Assembly: GCA_015501075.1 (NCBI GenBank)
Contig: JADNYJ010000133.1
Location: 50,098-114,097, forward strand
Reading direction: 5' to 3'
DNA: 64,000 nucleotides
DNA from: Gymnopilus junonius
Lineage: Eukaryota > Basidiomycota > Agaricomycetes > Agaricales > Galerinaceae
The notes beneath the pieces are model-generated. The model was not told where the DNA came from and searched no databases. It was given only the letters and a program-made list of their open reading frames with translations. A program made the position numbers and the translations under genes. This document shows, piece by piece, positions 24,360-36,172 of this stretch (its first letter is position 1; the number at the start of each line of letters is the position of its first letter).

Positions 24360-25085
24360 GATCCCCAGTCCGATGACGAATTGTAGGATTATTTTTTCTG
24401 CCTGCCCTCCATTTCTGTAGGACTTCACCGATACCCACCTCTATACCCAACATACAGTGTCGCTTCTGGAACCAGGCAGTGTAATTTAATGAATAGTCAT
24501 GATTTTTTTTTGCTTTACAATTTTTACTATACGACAACAAATTCACAGTGATGCACTACTGAGTAAATGGAGACAAATTGCTTGCAGATCACGATGATGA
24601 TGAGACTCCCATCTTGAAAGTCGACAAAGATGCAGATGATGTAGAGGAAAATAGTCATACTTTGGCACAGAATGTACGGATTTCTGATGTATTTTCTAGC
24701 AATGATCTATACGACATATGTACCATCCAATGTTACAAGCATTTGGCTGTGCGAGTAGATGCATCGCACGTCTATGACTTGTCACGCTTATTTCTTCAAA
24801 CGACGACATTCATGATGGACTTTTCTCACCTTGCAAAAACAACTTGACATGGCTGTCAGGCCTCCCTAGGCCTCAACCTCTAGCAATTGCCTGTCATTGT
24901 CTACAGTCAATTTCCATTGTTTTTGCAGAAGTTTTGCAAGTCCTACATAGTGCTCCATGAAGATGGGAGGCCAGCGCTGCAGCACCTAACCTCAAGTACA
25001 CCGAAGGCCCAGCATAGCGATTTTCAACAGACAGGCAACCATCCAATCACCTAGGCCATATGCGTTCCCTCAATGTCATGTGCGG
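24360..25085. other. FunK1 3' flank and unassigned sequence
   Basis: Positions 24420-24475 (CCGATACCCACCTCTATACC) match the 3' flanks of other FunK1 copies (32335, 36550, 28935). An 89-codon acidic open frame at 24578-24847 has no family I recognise and no supporting signals. The right inverted-repeat arm begins at 25086. Confidence 0.5.
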
Positions 25086-26454
25086 AAGGGATGATCGTCA
25101 ATGTGACCTTGTTATTCATTGAATCGATCAGGTCGCCTATCGATCTCCATCGATTCATTTCGCAAAAAGAAATGGAAATGCCAGAGATTCGAGTGTTCTT
25201 TTTCGCGCGCTTGTCAGAGGACTGTCTTTCTTCGCCTCCGTAACTTTGGTTTGTCGGATATCTGATGATGACGATCTAAATAATGAAATTGGCAATTCCA
25301 ATGCTTGAGAGGCAATTAAGGGGCAAGCAAATACAAGGCTATTCCCGATTTTCGGGTCTCTACCCAGGATCATTTGCATTATCAATGGCCTTCGCCTACC
25401 ACTTTCTCTATGGCTAATTGTCGGCCTTATGTACACATTTATTTGACTGCCTGCGTGCTTTAGTAAAGTGGAATTCGGAAAGCTTGTTGCTGATAGGGGA
25501 TATTACATCAATGTTGCGTCACAACGTGTTCCACTCATGGGTATCCTTGTTCGCGTGTTCGTTAGCGAAAAAATTCCATGACTTGGTAATATGGTCGGGT
25601 ATCTGATCCTGACGATCTGGGCGATAAACATGGCTATTCTATCCATAATCCAATTATAGCAGATTCTCCGGACAGCACGTGCAGAGACACGGTCCGGAGA
25701 TTGCTGGTCGCGATTCGGGAATAATAAAGGGCCCGCACTGTTGAACGACTTAAAAGGCTGGTCTTGACTGTCGCTTTCTTCAGAATATCCCAAGCACCCA
25801 AATGTCGAATGCTGAGCAGAACCCGCAACTGTCAACACCGCAGAGGCCGCGGGGCACAGCTTCGCTTAGTCAGGCCGGCAACGATAAACTCAAGTGCGTG
25901 ACTCTTTCTTTCAATCACCGTGACTTGAACTGACGCGCTTGTGCGTTATGGTCGAAAGGCAGGAGGAACTCAAGCAAGATCTCGAGCTGGACCTCCAGAA
26001 TTCTGTGAAATGTGACTTTGATAGGCTTCTCAAATACTTTTTGTCCCTGGTTATGGACCCGGATACTGAGGAGAAGAAGGAGTTGGACGACCTGCAGGCC
26101 CGGATCGAGAAAATGCAGTCGGATCGCTACTATACCACCACCAAGCCTAAGCAAAGCAACACGGCTGGCACCTCCACTCAGCCCAATGAGACTGCACGGC
26201 GAGAAGAATCGACTGACGACATTGGCCTGCCGGACGAACAGAAGTTGGTAGCTGAGAGAGAGGAAATCCTACAAAAGCTTCTCGAACGTGCCCTTGACAA
26301 TGCTGTTACTATTGCAAATGACCTGGATGTGAGGAAACCATTGATTAAATTGTGAGTTTCTTCCTTGATATCTAGTGTCCGTCCTGACGTGGTGAGATAG
26401 TAAGGATCAACTGCTACGGAGAGAGCACGAAAGAAAACGTTATCCTCCGTATGT
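25086..26454. repeat. Right arm of the large inverted repeat
   Basis: Reverse complement of 1-1361, differing by an 8-base insertion near 25425. It contains the upstream region, leader exon, second exon and first 54 bases of the third exon of the FunK1 gene at 25802. Beyond 26454 the partner would lie off the left edge of the window, so the arm's outer limit is unknown. Confidence 0.95.
25600..25801 (+). promoter_or_regulatory. FunK1 upstream region with TATA-like element
   Basis: Matches 15600-15812 and the mirrored 654-855. The TATA-like CTTAAAAGGCTGG lies about 40-60 bases before the leader ATG at 25802. A palindromic run CTCCGGACAGCACGTGC...GTCCGGAG lies at about 25668-25700. Confidence 0.5.
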
Positions 26455-28915
26455 CGCCTTATGCAATAAGGCCCTTGGCCATCTACAGAGGGTCGATAAC
26501 AAAAAGCTTGGAGTGCGGCCCGCAGACAAGCTGGACATTCGCTTTCAAGTCAATGACCCTCGCCATATCTTTTCCTTCTACCAAGGAGTCGAAGTTAAAA
26601 GAGTTGAACGTTGCCCGGATGTCTGCATATCATCCAAAGCTGCTCTCTCCACAATCCACAGATGTGAAAATGTCGACTTCCGAAGCGAAGTACCAAAGGC
26701 TTCGCGGCTGCGATGGTGCTCGGTCCTTTCATGCCACGAATTTAAGGTCGATAAGAAAGATGATCCTCAAGGACTCAACCGTATACTCAACGAAAAGTTC
26801 GAATACACGGCGAAATCTGCAGAGGAATTGGGCGCTGATAGGCTGGAAGGTATGGATCCTGAGACTGCGAAAGGGCGGGGGTTGGGAACGGGCAGCCAAC
26901 CAGGGAGCACCTTGAAACGAGGTAGCGACGTCGCAGATATTGGTGGTGGTGATGGCCAACGTCCTTCCAAGAAACTAAACTCAGGTACACCTGTTGTAAC
27001 ACCCGCAGCCTCAGGTTCGCAAGCAAATGCATCCCCAGGGCCAGTTGAAAAGACAACCGAGGAGGCGGTTGCGGGGCGCGTGCAATGCGCCTCGTATGCT
27101 TTGGAGATGTTGTCTTATGGCATGGGTGTCCGTCACGTTATCAATATATTGTTCACTGGTATGTTTTGTTATCCGTTACGATTCTTATTTTCTCATTCTG
27201 TTTTCCGTCTATCCTGGCAGATTGCTACTTGTGGGTTTGTTATTACGACCGACAGGGCATCGTACAATCAGGCGGCATCAGCCTCTTCTATGACTTTCCT
27301 CGTTTCCTCGTCCTTTTACTTGCGTTCCAACGCTTCTCAATAAAAGATTGGGGCATCATACCGGATCTCAATCCCGCAGCAGTAGAACAGCACCACCAGG
27401 AATCGAAAAATGGGAAAAAGGTCCCCTACAAAGACGCGGATGATTACCCTCCCTCTCCGCTCAGCTTCACTTTAAACAAGGTGCTTGTGCAATCTTATGA
27501 CTTTGCGAAGACCTGGCAAAAATTGGGCGAAGACGACGTTGGCAAATTTTCTCGTGTCGTTCTCAACACAGACGAGTTCTTGTCATATCAGCCGCATTGT
27601 CTTGGGGGAAGAGCTACCGCTGTCGTATCAGCGACAGGTTACAGTGAAAATGACGAAAATGAGACTCAAATGGTGTGCAAAGTCTACCATCCAGAGGTCC
27701 AACGACGCCACGAAGGACTGACGATGGAGGTAATATACAGAATGACCGAGGAAGATCGACTCGAGGCGGAGCAGGATGAACGCAGGGGCAATCTAGGGAT
27801 CCCGAGCATGTTCAACTATCTACCCAAGTTCTATTTCTATGGCGATGTAGAAGGGACTTCGACGCAGCGCGTCAGGAGTATGGTTAGGCGCCGCTGGAAG
27901 GGCCACCGGACGATGAGGATCATTGGTATGAAGAGATTGAAGAAGATTACGACACTCAAGGGTTGGGAGTTCGTCAAAGCCTGGCTCGAGGGCGTCGTCT
28001 GTAAGTTGAATTCTTCAGAAAAGCACATTCTAGTAATGATGCATTATTTCTGTTTAGGCCATTCGTTCCTCTGGAAAAATTTCATTGAACACGGCGATCC
28101 TAGTCTGAACAACCTAATGTACGATGAAGAGACTGGATGCGGAGTTTTGACAGATTTTGACCTATCTCTACTTCAATGGGAACCTCGCGTCTTTGGAACG
28201 GACCGGACAGGTACTATTCCGTTCATGGCACTTCACCTTCTCCAGAAGGCATACTGGAATGAGGGCGGGGAACGCTATTATCACCATGAGCTGGAATCCT
28301 TTGTCTGGATCTTACCGTATGTATTCCTTCTCTACCAGAACTCGAAGCGTGGACGAAACTCTCTTATCGACGCGTGGAGGACGTCGGACTATAATGTCTG
28401 CTTCGAGAAGAAGTTGGCTTTCTGCTCTAATAAGCTCCGCAGTGCTAAAAGTATGGTTGGAGCTGACTTCAAGGATTGTTGGTGGCTCGCGATGCTCTCT
28501 GTGGTGTTGTACGGGATCGCTACAATGCAATCGAGAGCTTTCTTATTCTGAACAGATGGAAGCTGAATTTGCGGCCTCTCAGGCTGGACATGTTGATGTC
28601 GAAACTGGGCGGGTTAAAAGGCCTAAAAGGACTGGACAGGTTGAAAGGGTCGAAAAGGTTAAAGAAGAGCTTCCTATCGACCGTTCAAATGCTCTCTGGA
28701 AAAAATTCTATAGCTTGCTGGATTCAAACCTGGGAGACATAGCTTCTCCGGACTTTGAGCCATTGTTGGATTGCCTTGAATACTTCAAACCATCCTTTGA
28801 ACTCACGAACGAGAAAAGGAAAGAACTCTACGACAAATACGGTGATATCCTCGGTCCTACTCGGCCAACAGAACCTTCCAAGCCCGTTGACCCCATTGAT
28901 TCAGCTGCCTCCTAG
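25802..28915 (+). CDS. FunK1-type fungal kinase, nearly intact (two one-base deletions near the 3' end)
   Basis: Five exons: 25802-25893, 25959-26351, 26401-27158, 27221-28000, 28058-28915; about 960 residues if two missing bases are allowed for. The leader exon (MSNAEQNPQLSTPQRP) splices in phase to QEELKQDLELDL. The family core follows: LDIRFQVNDPRHIFS, YDRQGIVQSGGISLFYDFP, MVCKVYHPEVQRRHEG (lysine), RIIGMKRLKKITTLKGWEF, HGDPSLNNLMYDEE, LTDFDLSLLQWEPR, HHELESFVWILPY. As in the 9700 copy, HRD is HGD and DFG is DFD. Near 28491 and 28548 the frame shifts back by one base each time; comparison with the 35.4 kb copy shows a missing C at both places. The last frame ends ...LYDKYGDILGPTRP and stops at 28915. 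The 57-base intron at 28001-28057 is stop-free and a multiple of three. Its 5' end lies in the inverted repeat. Confidence 0.85.
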
Positions 28916-29624
28916 TTTGACAATAGCGTTGATACCAATTTTTCTATACCCAACTCATGGTATCGGTCCTATTACTTGGAATGTACTTCATTTTTATCTT
29001 CTTTCCCATAGCTGTATGTATTTGTAACGTTTTTCTTTGCGTTGAAGATGGTCATCAGAGACGTTGTCTATCTTTTGCCCATTGATATATTTCATCATCG
29101 GTATGTAGTATGTAGGCAGGTAAGCAGGTATATAGTAATCGAATTTGAAGAGTACTTAACACTGGATATGTGTGATGCCGTCAGAAACTAATTCGGTCAT
29201 AATTGTACTTGTAACTCTTCTTCCGACTGCGACATCATCCTCTATGGCAATTCATCGACAGCGACGCCTGAAAGAACGAGTTAATGGCTATGAAAGAAGC
29301 ATGCTCTGGCTTATCACATTTCATTCAAACGTTCTACTTCGATATCCTGATAATGGAAAATATACTTGTACAACCTTCATTCGAGACTGCAACATGGATC
29401 GCGAAGTCCGTTAAGGTGGTCCATTCACCTGCTTGCGCACGGCCCCACTTCCTCCAGAGATTGTTCTTTCATACCCAGTTCCAGCGCAGCAGAATTAACG
29501 CCGGTTAAAAATTGCACCATGCGTGAAGCTTCAGGGCCAGACGCGTAAATTAATTCGAGTAGGTGATTCTTATACTTTCCTATTCCCTACGACATTAACG
29601 CTATTACTGCATAGCGCACTTCTC
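28916..29624. other. Intergenic, FunK1 3' flank
   Basis: The first 120 bases (GATACC...CTATACCCAACTCATGG) are shared with 35880-35990. The rest holds no supported gene; short open frames at 29172-29508 lack motifs. Confidence 0.5.
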
Positions 29625-32302
29625 ATGCAGTCGGATATCAAGCAAGATATCGAACACAACTTGCGGAACGCTGTGAATTGCCATTTTGACGAGCTTCTGA
29701 AACATTTCTTGTATCTGGTTCTGAAAAAGAATAGTGAGGAGAAGAAAAAATTGGATGAGCTACAGGCCAAGATCGAGGAATTGCAATAGACGCGCTACTG
29801 CGTCTACGAAAATGACGGACACGGTGGAGACAAAGTTTCTGACGAGACGCGGCAAGACCGGTTGGCTGAGGAAGAGAGGGCCTCGATCACAAGCAGAGAT
29901 GATATCCTGGACGGGCTTTTGAGGAAGGCTCTTGAAGCGGTTCAGGCCATTGCAAACGACAACGAGGTGAATAAATTACTGAGCTCATTGTAAGTCCACT
30001 CATTCGCTCGCTTGTAGCTCCTGTCTTAATACGTTGCGACAGTGCCGCGCTTTCGAAGGCAGAGGCAGTTTTCTACAGTTCGTACGTCCGGTTATGTAAC
30101 GACTTCTTGACCGACAAAGATCTCGTGGAGGAAACCTCCCGCTACGGTGTTCAGACACCTTGGACATTCGATTTCAGCATGATGATTGTTACCCGGCTGT
30201 TATGGTCTCGTCTCAATCTGCTCTCCTGCATACCCACAAGGATTCCAACACCGATTTCACTAATCCTCCTCCATCTCAGATTCTATGGCAAGCCACCTTC
30301 GCATGTAACGAATTTGATATCGACGAGGAAAGGTATCCTGAAGGGATAATGGCCTACTTGGAATCTCACGTAATCCTCTTTCCAATGCGGTGGATAATCA
30401 GGCGGAGAACGGACTGGAAGAAGATTCCTCAAATATTGTCGGATGCAAACGAAGCTGCAAAATCGCAAGTCTTAGGGGTGATACGAGCCCATCGGCTAAG
30501 AGTGTGTGTATCCCTACTGTCGCGCCCTCAGGGAGCAAAGAGAAGTCGCCAAAAATTGTCCCTACCTGGAACATCACTGTCGAGAAAAACACGAAGGAAG
30601 CAGTGGCATGCCGCTTCGAATGTGCATCATATGCTTTAGAAATGTTTTCTTATAATGGGGGTGTCTATCGCTTCATCGATATCCTTTTAAGTGGTACGTT
30701 TTTCCTTGAATAATGTTTTCATTATTCTGAAACATAGTCTACCAGATGGTGTCTTACCTCTTTATTACTATGATCGTCAAGGTAGACAGGCATCAGTACC
30801 TTCCACGACTTTCCTCACTTCCTCGTCCTTCTCCTTGCGTTCCAGCATTTCTCAATAGAGGATTGGGGTATCGTCCATGCACTTAATCCAAAGGCCATAC
30901 GCGAACATTGCAGGCATGCAGGAAGAAGTAGTTCACCAAATTCACCTTAATCTACATGAAGATCTGGAGAATCAAAAGGATTTTTCCCAGTTCTGGAGAG
31001 AAAAGGTCGGCGGCAATTGTTTTACTGAATTATTAAGCGTGGAACTCGACGTGAAGGAACTTTCCTGTGAGCAACCTCGCTGCCTTGCGGCCAGAGCTAC
31101 GACTGTCATCACTGCCACAGGCTATGGCGAATACGGCTTTGGGGAAACGGAAACGCCAATGGTGTGTAAAGTTTACCACCCAGAAGTTCAGCGGCACCAC
31201 GAACGGTCAACGATGGAAGTGATATACGAGATCGTCCAGGAAGACCGAGACAAGGTACATTAGGACGAAGAGAGGGCGAAGCTATGCATTTCGAGCATGT
31301 TCAATTATCTCCCGAAGATTTACTTTTATGGTGACGTGAAGGGGACTTCGACGCAGCGTGTGAGGAGTATGGTTCACGACAATTGGAATGGCCACCGTAC
31401 GATGAGGGTCATTGGCATGAAGAAGTTGAAGAAGATTACGACAGTCAAAGGGTTGGCAGTTTGTCAAAGTTTGACTCGAGGGCGTTATGTCAGTCAATAT
31501 TTGATCATGGCAAGCAGTTTAAATTTGACAAAGTCTCTAGGTCATGCTTTCCTCTGGAAGAATTTCGTCGAGCATGGTGATCCTAGTCTCAGCAATCTCA
31601 TGTATGATGAAGACAACGGACGCGGAATTTTGACTGATTTTGATCTGTCTTTACTTCAATGGCAACCCCGCGTCTTTGGAACTGATAGGACGGGAAACAT
31701 TCCATTTATGGCACTCGCTCTCCTCACAGATCGATATTGGGACGGCCGCCTCGAACGTTCTTATCACCATGGATTGGAATCATTTATCTGGATCCTCCCG
31801 TATGTAAAGTTCCTGCTGCATCAAAGATTCGAAGTGTGGTCGGAACAAATTTACTGACTACTGGATGACGTCGGCTTATACGACTTGCGCTGACGAGAAG
31901 ACAGATTTTTACAATCAATAGCTTGGGGAAGCGGCAGGTATGGTTAAAGACGACTTCAAAATTTGTTGGCGGCTTGCCAACAATCTCTATGGAATCTTAC
32001 GCAAGGCCAACACCCTGGTTACCGATGCTGCTGAAGACGCTCGCCGTTATGGCAAGAAACGTGTCTTCGCAGTCGAGGGTATCACCAACTCAGAGACGCT
32101 CTGGGCCAGTTTCTGCCACGAACTATCGCAGAGCTTGAAGGCAGCAAAATCCCCAGATTTCAGTGGCTTGTTGAAATGCTTGGAATACTGCAAGCCAAGT
32201 TTCAAGCTTTCGGTGTATGAAAAGCAGCGACTGTACAACAAATATAGTGACATTCTCGCTCCTTCACGGTTGATTCAATGTTCTCGGCCTGTCAACTCGT
32301 AG
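29625..32302 (+). pseudogene. FunK1 pseudogene with nonsense codons
   Basis: All exons of the family can be traced, starting at MQSDIKQDIEHNLRNAV. A TAG at 29787-29789 replaces the Trp of the LQWKR motif seen in paralogs, and a second TAG at 31261-31263 sits in the ATP-binding lobe (after DRDKVH). Frameshifts occur near 30380, 30780 and 31450, and the donor after the TTVKG motif is altered. Surviving landmarks include MVCKVYHPEVQRHHE, MFNYLPKIYFYGDVKGTSTQ, HGDPSLSNLMYDED, LTDFDLSLLQWQPR and the tail YNKYSDIL. Two independent nonsense codons make this a true pseudogene rather than an indel artefact. Confidence 0.9.
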
Positions 32303-33011
32303 GGTTGTGTTTCCTTCCAGTTCGTTGGAGATTCACCGATACCCACCTTTATATCCAACTCGTGGTGTTTGCAGCAGCTTCTGGAATCAAGGTTTTGTCA
32401 ACTGTTTCTTCTTTTGCTGTAAATATTGCCTCTATTATTCTATTATTTTTCTGTTTGCGGAAATGATTTACATCAGTAACTTTTGTCATTTGTACAGCTC
32501 TGTACAACCCCAATGATATGTACTCATGTTCAAAGCCAAATCGTGCACGATATGTTGAGCGTAAATCTTCATCGCAGGAAAGCTACATGCCATGCGTGGC
32601 CAATGTCTGCCAACATCGTCATGCACTCATGAAGGCGGTGCACATGTGCATGACCTGCCACCCCTTCTTTACTACAACGTCCTCTTTTCTGGCCTATAAA
32701 ACTTTCATTTCCTCCAGCCCGATATTGACGATCAGTTCTAATTCTCAGATACTATGGTGACAAACAGTTCACGTTCCCCTTCAAAAGGTCGCCCGTCAGA
32801 AAAATAAAATATCCCATTACATACCTTGAGAAAAGATGATGTCCTTACGCGGTATTAATGTCGCTTCACAGTACTAAGCTCATCAATGCATCAGCGTCGG
32901 CCGGGCCACAGGCATGTAGGGCCAAACGCGTGAATTATAACCTCCGAAAATTTCTAATAGGTGCGTGCTTCTCTAATCCACTTCATCTGCTTACCACCGT
33001 GCGTATCGCAC
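32303..33011. other. Intergenic, FunK1 3' and 5' flanks
   Basis: Contains the conserved 3' flank motif (CCGATACCCACC near 32336) and the upstream region of the next FunK1 copy. An open frame 32858-32960, followed by GTGCGTG, sits where other copies have a leader exon, but its phase does not join the next exon, so I did not call it part of the gene. Confidence 0.45.
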
Positions 33012-35863
33012 ATGCAGAAGGATATCCAAGAAGATATCGAGCATAATTTGCGGAATGCTGTGCAATGCCGTTTTGACGAGCTTCTCAAATACTTTTTGTA
33101 CTTGATTCTGAAGGAGGACAGCAAGGAGAAGGATGCACTCGACAAGGTTCAGGACAAGATCGAGGAATTGCAATGGAAGCGTCACTATATCTACGAAAAC
33201 GACGGACGTGAAAAAAAGATATCTGTCAATACGGGTCTCGAACTGTCCATTGAAGACTCCGATAATGGTACTCAGGAAGAGAAGGGTTTTATCACAAGCA
33301 GAGACGATATTCTGGACGGGCTTTTGAGAAGGGCTTTCGATGTGGTCCAGCCCATTGCCGATAATACCGAGGCCAAAACGTCTTTGACTGCGTTGTGAGT
33401 TTCTTCCATCCCTGGTGGGCAGTTTGGACACTAATATACTGTAACAGTGCTGCTGCTTTTCAGAGTGCGCAGACAGTGTTCTATAGCTCATATGTCCGGT
33501 TATGTAACGACGTTCTTGACCGTCTAAGAGTTGTTGCTGGGGATCTTCCAGTACGGGACCCAGACATGTTGGATATTCAATTCCAACACGACAATTGTTA
33601 CCCGAGCGTTATCATCTCGTCGACGAAGGCTCTTCTCAACGCCCACAGGAATTCAAATCCGGACTTCACGAAGCCTCCTCCATCCAAACTTCCGTGGCAA
33701 GTTACCCTCGCATCTATGGAATTTGATGTTCACAAGGACAGGTACCCGGAAGGCATAGTGACCTACCTAGAGTGTCACGTATTCACAAAGGACACGGGGA
33801 ACCACTCTTCCTTTGAGACGTCCAACAATCAAACTAAGGATAAGGACGAGTTGGAAGGTGATAACAAAATGCACATCAAACGAAGCCGCAACGGTGCAAT
33901 TGTTGAGGGAGACGAGGGCAGCCTTCAGCCAAGAGGGCGCGTACTCCTGCTGCTGTGCCTTCTGGAAACAAAGGGGATTCACGCAGAAGCTCTCCTACTT
34001 GGGAGATCCCTGTTGAACAGGACACCACAGAAGCCAAGGCACACCGCTTCGAATGTGCGTCATATGCATTAGAGATGCTTTCTTACAGCGGGGTGTCTAT
34101 CGCGTCATCAGTTTGCTCTTCACTGGTATGTTTTCGTCCCAATGTGTACGACTTCCTGATCTCAAACCTCCTTTAATGTCGGTAGATGGCATCATATCTC
34201 TTTGTTACTATGATCGTCAAGGATAATTCAGTCGACAGGCATAAGCATATTCCACGATTTCCCCCGCTTCCTCATCCTTCTCCTTGTCTTTCAACGCTTC
34301 TCAATCGCGGATTGGGCATCATACCTGCCCTCAATCACTTGCTGTAGGTGGACACTGTATGTCTCCTGTTCCTGTGGCAAGGGCAGACATTGAAAATGAA
34401 GCTGGATATGAAGGCAAGCGGGAACACCCTGTGTCCGCTTTCGTACTTAACTTCCATGAGGATCTGGAGAATTCAAAGGACTTTGCCAAGTTCTGGCAAG
34501 AAATAGGCGAAAGTCATGTCTTTGAACTATCAAGTGTTGAACTGAACACCAAGCAACCATTGTGCTGCCAAGCACGTTGTCTTACGGACAGGGCCACAGC
34601 TGTTTTTGCCTCCAGAGGCCGTGATGACAGTGCTGGAGAGATGCCAATGGTCTGTAAAGTTTACCACCCAGAGGTCCAGCGGCGCCACGAGGGGCTAACG
34701 ATGGAGGTCATATACAAAATCGCCGAGGAGGACAGACTCAAGGTACAGCACGATGACCACAGGCGCAATCTAGGGATACCGAGCATGTTCAATCATCTTC
34801 CGAAGTTTTACTTCTATGGTGATGTGAAAGGAACTTCGACACAGCGCGCGAGGAGTATGGTCAATCAGAATTGGAAGGGCCATCGTACGATGAGGATCAT
34901 TGGTATGAAGAAGTTGACGAAGATTACGACACTCAATGGTTGGGATTTCGTCAAAGCCTGGCTCGAGGGCGTCGTCTGTAAGTCGAAATTCTGCAAAAAA
35001 GAAAAAAAACAGCCAATCGATTGACGCATTATTTCTGTCTAGGCCATTCGTTCCTCTGGCAAAATTTTGTCGAACACGGCGATCCCAGCCTGGACAACCT
35101 AATGTACGATGAGGAGAGCGGCTGCGGAGTTTTGACAGATTTTGATCTTTCTTGCTTCAATGGGAACCCCGTGTCTTTGGCACTGACAGAACGGGTACTA
35201 TTCCATTCATGGCACTTCACCTTCTTCAACAGGAGTACTGGACTGGTCACGAGGAACGCTATTATCACCATGAAGCTGGAATCTTTTGTCTGGATCCTAC
35301 GTACGTATTCCTTCTCTACCAAGACTCGACGCGTGGACGAAACTCTCTTATCGACGCGTGGAGGACATCGACTACAACGGCTGCTTCAAAGAGAAGTTGG
35401 CTTTCTGCTCTAGTGAGCTCCGCAGTGCTAAAAGTATGGTTGGAGCTGACTTCAAGATTGTTGGTGGCTCGCGCATGCTCTCTGTGGTGTTGTACGGGAT
35501 CGCTACAACGCAATCGAGAGCTTTCTTCATTCTGAACGTATGAAAGCTAAATTTGCGGCCTCTCAGGCTGGACATGTTAATATCGAAACCGGACGGGTTA
35601 TAAGGGCCAAAAGGATTAGAGAGGTTAAGAACGCTGAAAAGGTTAAAAATGAGTTTCCTATCGGCCGTTCAAATGCTTTCTGGGAAGATTTCTATGGTAT
35701 GCTGGACGACTTAGAAGACGTAGATTCTCCGGACTTCATTCCATTGTTGGATTGCTTTGAACACTTCAAACCAACCTTTGATCTCACGAACGAGAAAAAG
35801 AAAGAACTCTACGAGAAATACAGTGATATCCTCGGTCCTACTCGGCCAACAGGAACATCCTAG
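33012..35863 (+). pseudogene. FunK1 gene broken only by single-base indels
   Basis: Exon 1 (MQKDIQEDIEHNLRNAVQCRFDELLKYF) to about 33394, exon 2 from about 33447 (AAAFQSAQTVFYSSYVRLCND, LDIQFQHDNCYPSVIIS), exon 3 about 34190-34980, and exon 4 from 35042 are all traceable. Exon 3 is open from 34284, with MVCKVYHPEVQRRHEG and RIIGMKKLTKITTLNGWDF. Frame changes that look like missing or extra single bases occur near 33920, 34225, 34313, 35150, 35272 and 35455. No nonsense substitution is needed to explain the breaks. It could therefore be a functional gene hidden by sequence errors, or a young pseudogene. The tail ELYEKYSDILGPTRPTG stops near 35863. Confidence 0.8.
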
Positions 35864-36035
35864 CCTTTCGATCCCATTGATTCAGCTGCCTCCTAGTTTG
35901 ACAACTGATACCACTTTCTCTATACCCAACTCATGGTGTCGGTCCTATTACTTGGAATGTACTTCATTTTTATCTTGTTTCCTGTAGATGTATGTATTTG
36001 TAGCTTTTTTTTCTTTGCATTATTATCCCTGGGAG

Positions 36036-36172
36036 TCATAGCCTCTCCAGACTTTGATCTAATGTTGGATTACTTTGAATACTTCAGACCATCCTTTGAG
36101 CTCACGAACGAGAAAAAGAAAGAGCTCTACAGCAAATACAGTGATATCCTCCATTCTACAAGACCAACATGA
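36036..36172 (+). pseudogene. Orphan duplicate of a FunK1 C-terminal tail
   Basis: Encodes SPDFDLMLDYFEYFRPSFEL...ELYSKYSDILHSTRPT and a stop, close to the end of the gene just upstream (35730-35863). The 3' flank is duplicated too (TCCTAGTTT...GATACCACTTTTTCTATACCC at 36208-36248 and at 35892-35929). It is a local tandem duplication of the gene's 3' end with no kinase domain. Confidence 0.85.

Noticed and set aside
25668..25700. The CTCCGGACAGCACGTGC palindrome as an operator
   Set aside because: It is present only in the identical repeat arms and is altered in the 15.6 kb copy, so conservation gives no support for function.
28476..28742. A separate small gene inside the last FunK1 exon
   Set aside because: It is the middle segment of the FunK1 frame between two apparent one-base deletions, matched by the 35.4 kb copy.
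32858..32960. A leader exon for the FunK1 copy at 33012
   Set aside because: The frame ends at a GTGCGTG donor as in other copies, but the phase does not join the next exon without a frameshift.
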